A stretch of DNA of 35,110 nucleotides from the NCBI GenBank assembly GCA_017481565.1, contig JAFUOZ010000033.1:1-35110 (forward strand), written 5' to 3'. Positions 33,573 through 35,110 of this stretch are shown piece by piece (the stretch's first letter is position 1; each line of letters opens with the position of its first letter). Made by a program: the position numbers and the translations under genes. The notes under the pieces were generated by a model. It was not told the origin of the DNA. It did not search any database and saw only the letters and a list, made by a program, of their open reading frames with translations. This DNA comes from Oscillospiraceae bacterium. Its GTDB lineage: Bacteria; Bacillota; Clostridia; Oscillospirales; Ruminococcaceae.

Positions 33573-33645
33573 CAAGCAATGGTGCTTTGATTTGTTTATG
33601 CATTATTATGCTGCATAGGCTTATTCAATGCACTTTTTTATTTTT
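33573..33645 (+). promoter_or_regulatory. Possible ANTAR-type attenuator in the glnN leader
   Basis: A first hairpin, AAGC (33574-33577) with GCTT (33584-33587), closes a six-base loop AATGGT with A at position 1 and G at position 4, as in loops bound by ANTAR antiterminators. Further on, TGCAT (33612-33616) pairs with ATGCA (33628-33632) just before CTTTTTTATTTTT, a weak terminator ahead of the gene. TATGC (33597-33601) with GCATA (33613-33617) is a competing stem. A second A1/G4 hexaloop was not found, so the assignment stays tentative. Confidence 0.4.
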
Positions 33646-33676
33646 CGCCCCATATATGTGGAGAAAGGATATCATT

Positions 33677-35110
33677 ATGTCAGACGAACTCTTACGAAAT
33701 TCAAAAAATGTTCCCGATTACTTTGCCTGCAATGTATTCAATGAGGAAACAATGAAAACAAAGCTTCCCAAGAGCGTATATAAATCACTGCTTAAAACAA
33801 AGCAGCTGGGTATTGCTCTCGATCCCGATGCGGCAGAGGTGATCGCTGCGGCAATGAAGGACTGGGCTGTTGAAAAGGGCGTTACTCATTATACTCACTG
33901 GTTCCACCCTATGACAGGTCTTTCTGCAGAAAAGCATGATTCCTTTATCTCTCCCACAAAGGACGGAAAGGTGATCATGGAATTTTCGGGAAAGGAGCTT
34001 ATCAAGGGAGAGCCTGACGCTTCATCCTTCCCCTCAGGCGGTCTGAGAGCTACCTTTGAGGCAAGAGGATATACCGCATGGGACCCTACATCACCTGCAT
34101 TTATCAAGGATAACACTCTTTATATACCTACAGCATTCTGCTCATATACAGGCGAGATCCTAGACAAGAAAACTCCCCTGCTTCGCTCAATGGACGTTAT
34201 TTCCGAGCAGGCTGTAAGAATACTCCGTCTTTTCGGAAACAATACCGCTACAAGAGCTACTACAACTGTAGGTGCTGAGCAGGAATATTTCCTTATCGAC
34301 AAATCTCTTTATGACAAGAGAAAGGACCTTATATTCACAGGACGTACTCTTTTCGGTGCAAAGGCTCCCAAGGGTCAGGAGCTGGAGGATCATTATTTCG
34401 GAAATATCAAGGCAAGAGTTCAGTCCTATATGAAGGAGCTTGACGAGGAGCTTTGGAAGCTGGGCGTTCTTGCAAAGACCGAGCATAATGAGGCTGCTCC
34501 CGCACAGCATGAGCTTGCACCTATTTTCGCTACATCAAATATAGCATCTGACCATAACGCTCTTACTATGGAGCTTATGAAAAAGATCGCTCTTAAGAAT
34601 AATCTTGTATGCCTTCTCCATGAAAAGCCCTTTGCAGGCGTAAACGGTTCGGGCAAGCACAATAACTGGTCCATCACCACAAACGACGGTCAGAATCTTA
34701 TTGATCCGGGTTCAAATCCCAAGGATAATATACAGTTCCTTACCTTCCTTGTGGCTATCATCAAGGCTGTACACGAAAACAGCGATCTGCTGCGTATTTC
34801 TGCCGCATCTGCCGGAAACGATCATCGTCTGGGTGCAAACGAGGCTCCCCCTGCCATTGTGTCTATCTTTGTGGGCGATGAGCTGCAGAAGATTCTCAAT
34901 GCACTTGAAAGCGGCAAGATGATAAAGAAAAATGCCAAGGAAGAATTTATCATTGACGTTGAAGCACTCCCCAATTTTCCCAAGGATACAACAGACAGAA
35001 ACAGAACATCTCCCTTTGCATTCACAGGTAATAAGTTTGAATTTCGTATGCCGGGCTCAAGCCTTTCGGTATCGGGACCCAATTTTATGTTAAATACTGC
35101 AGTAGCAGAG
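33677..35110 (+). CDS. glnN: Glutamine synthetase type III, partial
   Basis: The reading frame is open from ATG 33677 (GAGAAAGGA upstream) to the window edge: 478 residues without a stop. Typical GSIII landmarks are [104 protein letters not shown] and EFRMPGSS. It makes glutamine from glutamate and ammonia with ATP, and type III enzymes (about 700 residues) are the main form in many rumen anaerobes. The missing C-terminal third lies beyond the window. The leader may control it according to nitrogen supply. Confidence 0.95.
   Translation, partial: MSDELLRNSKNVPDYFACNVFNEETMKTKLPKSVYKSLLKTKQLGIALDPDAAEVIAAAMKDWAVEKGVTHYTHWFHPMTGLSAEKHDSFISPTKDGKVIMEFSGKELIKGEPDASSFPSGGLRATFEARGYTAWDPTSPAFIKDNTLYIPTAFCSYTGEILDKKTPLLRSMDVISEQAVRILRLFGNNTATRATTTVGAEQEYFLIDKSLYDKRKDLIFTGRTLFGAKAPKGQELEDHYFGNIKARVQSYMKELDEELWKLGVLAKTEHNEAAPAQHELAPIFATSNIASDHNALTMELMKKIALKNNLVCLLHEKPFAGVNGSGKHNNWSITTNDGQNLIDPGSNPKDNIQFLTFLVAIIKAVHENSDLLRISAASAGNDHRLGANEAPPAIVSIFVGDELQKILNALESGKMIKKNAKEEFIIDVEALPNFPKDTTDRNRTSPFAFTGNKFEFRMPGSSLSVSGPNFMLNTAVAE

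Noticed and set aside
1..35110. CRISPR arrays, tRNA and rRNA genes
   Set aside because: No regularly spaced direct repeats, cloverleaf-type sequences or conserved ribosomal RNA stretches were seen.

Overview
The window looks like a chromosomal piece of a cellulolytic gut or rumen Firmicute of the Ruminococcus / Oscillospiraceae kind. The reasons are AAAGGAGG-type ribosome sites, moderately low G+C, textbook TTGACA-17-TATAAT promoters, a GH5 cellulase lipoprotein with a CBM2-like domain and an Asn linker, YesMN-type signalling, and a type III glutamine synthetase (GlnN). Family names are from recognition of motifs by eye; no database search was run.

Layout. 1-2250 (minus strand, AT-rich) holds two decayed copies of one IS5-family element, a small exported protein, a membrane-anchored leucine-rich-repeat protein and a tiny ORF. 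2272-5670 (minus) is a YesN response regulator and YesM histidine kinase pair. A divergent promoter region leads to 5839-8225 (plus): an APH(3')-like kinase lacking about 40 residues, a nucleotidyltransferase-GNAT fusion and a small conserved protein. 8288-12429 (plus) is the GH5 cellulase, an AraC regulator, a HAD-like phosphatase and an unknown protein, closed by a strong terminator. A structured repeat (copy A) and a minus-strand GNAT gene follow.

13315-22474 (plus) is the most unusual block. An acidic protein, a Sel1-like protein and a Cys-rich protein come first. Then, from their own consensus promoter, come three different dynamin-like large GTPases interleaved with a tandem pair of paralogous proteins of unknown fold, ended by a terminator. 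I infer a membrane-remodelling or membrane-protection machine.

22565-25103 is a BlaI/BlaR1-type repressor and M56 protease pair with two operators flanking a perfect promoter, but with a sensor domain that is not penicillin-binding. A second copy of the structured repeat (copy B) sits in the loop of the terminator that follows. Copies A and B differ in sequence but keep the same paired architecture through compensatory changes.

25250-29756 (minus) carries a GH13 glucosidase, a sugar-sensor-GGDEF fusion and an acetyl-esterase-like hydrolase. 29934-33431 (plus) is a tandem pair of membrane-anchored FecR-domain surface proteins, the second with an EEDT repeat and four InlB-type beta repeats. 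The window ends in glnN, partial at the edge, behind a leader with a possible attenuator. I saw no tRNA, rRNA or CRISPR array.
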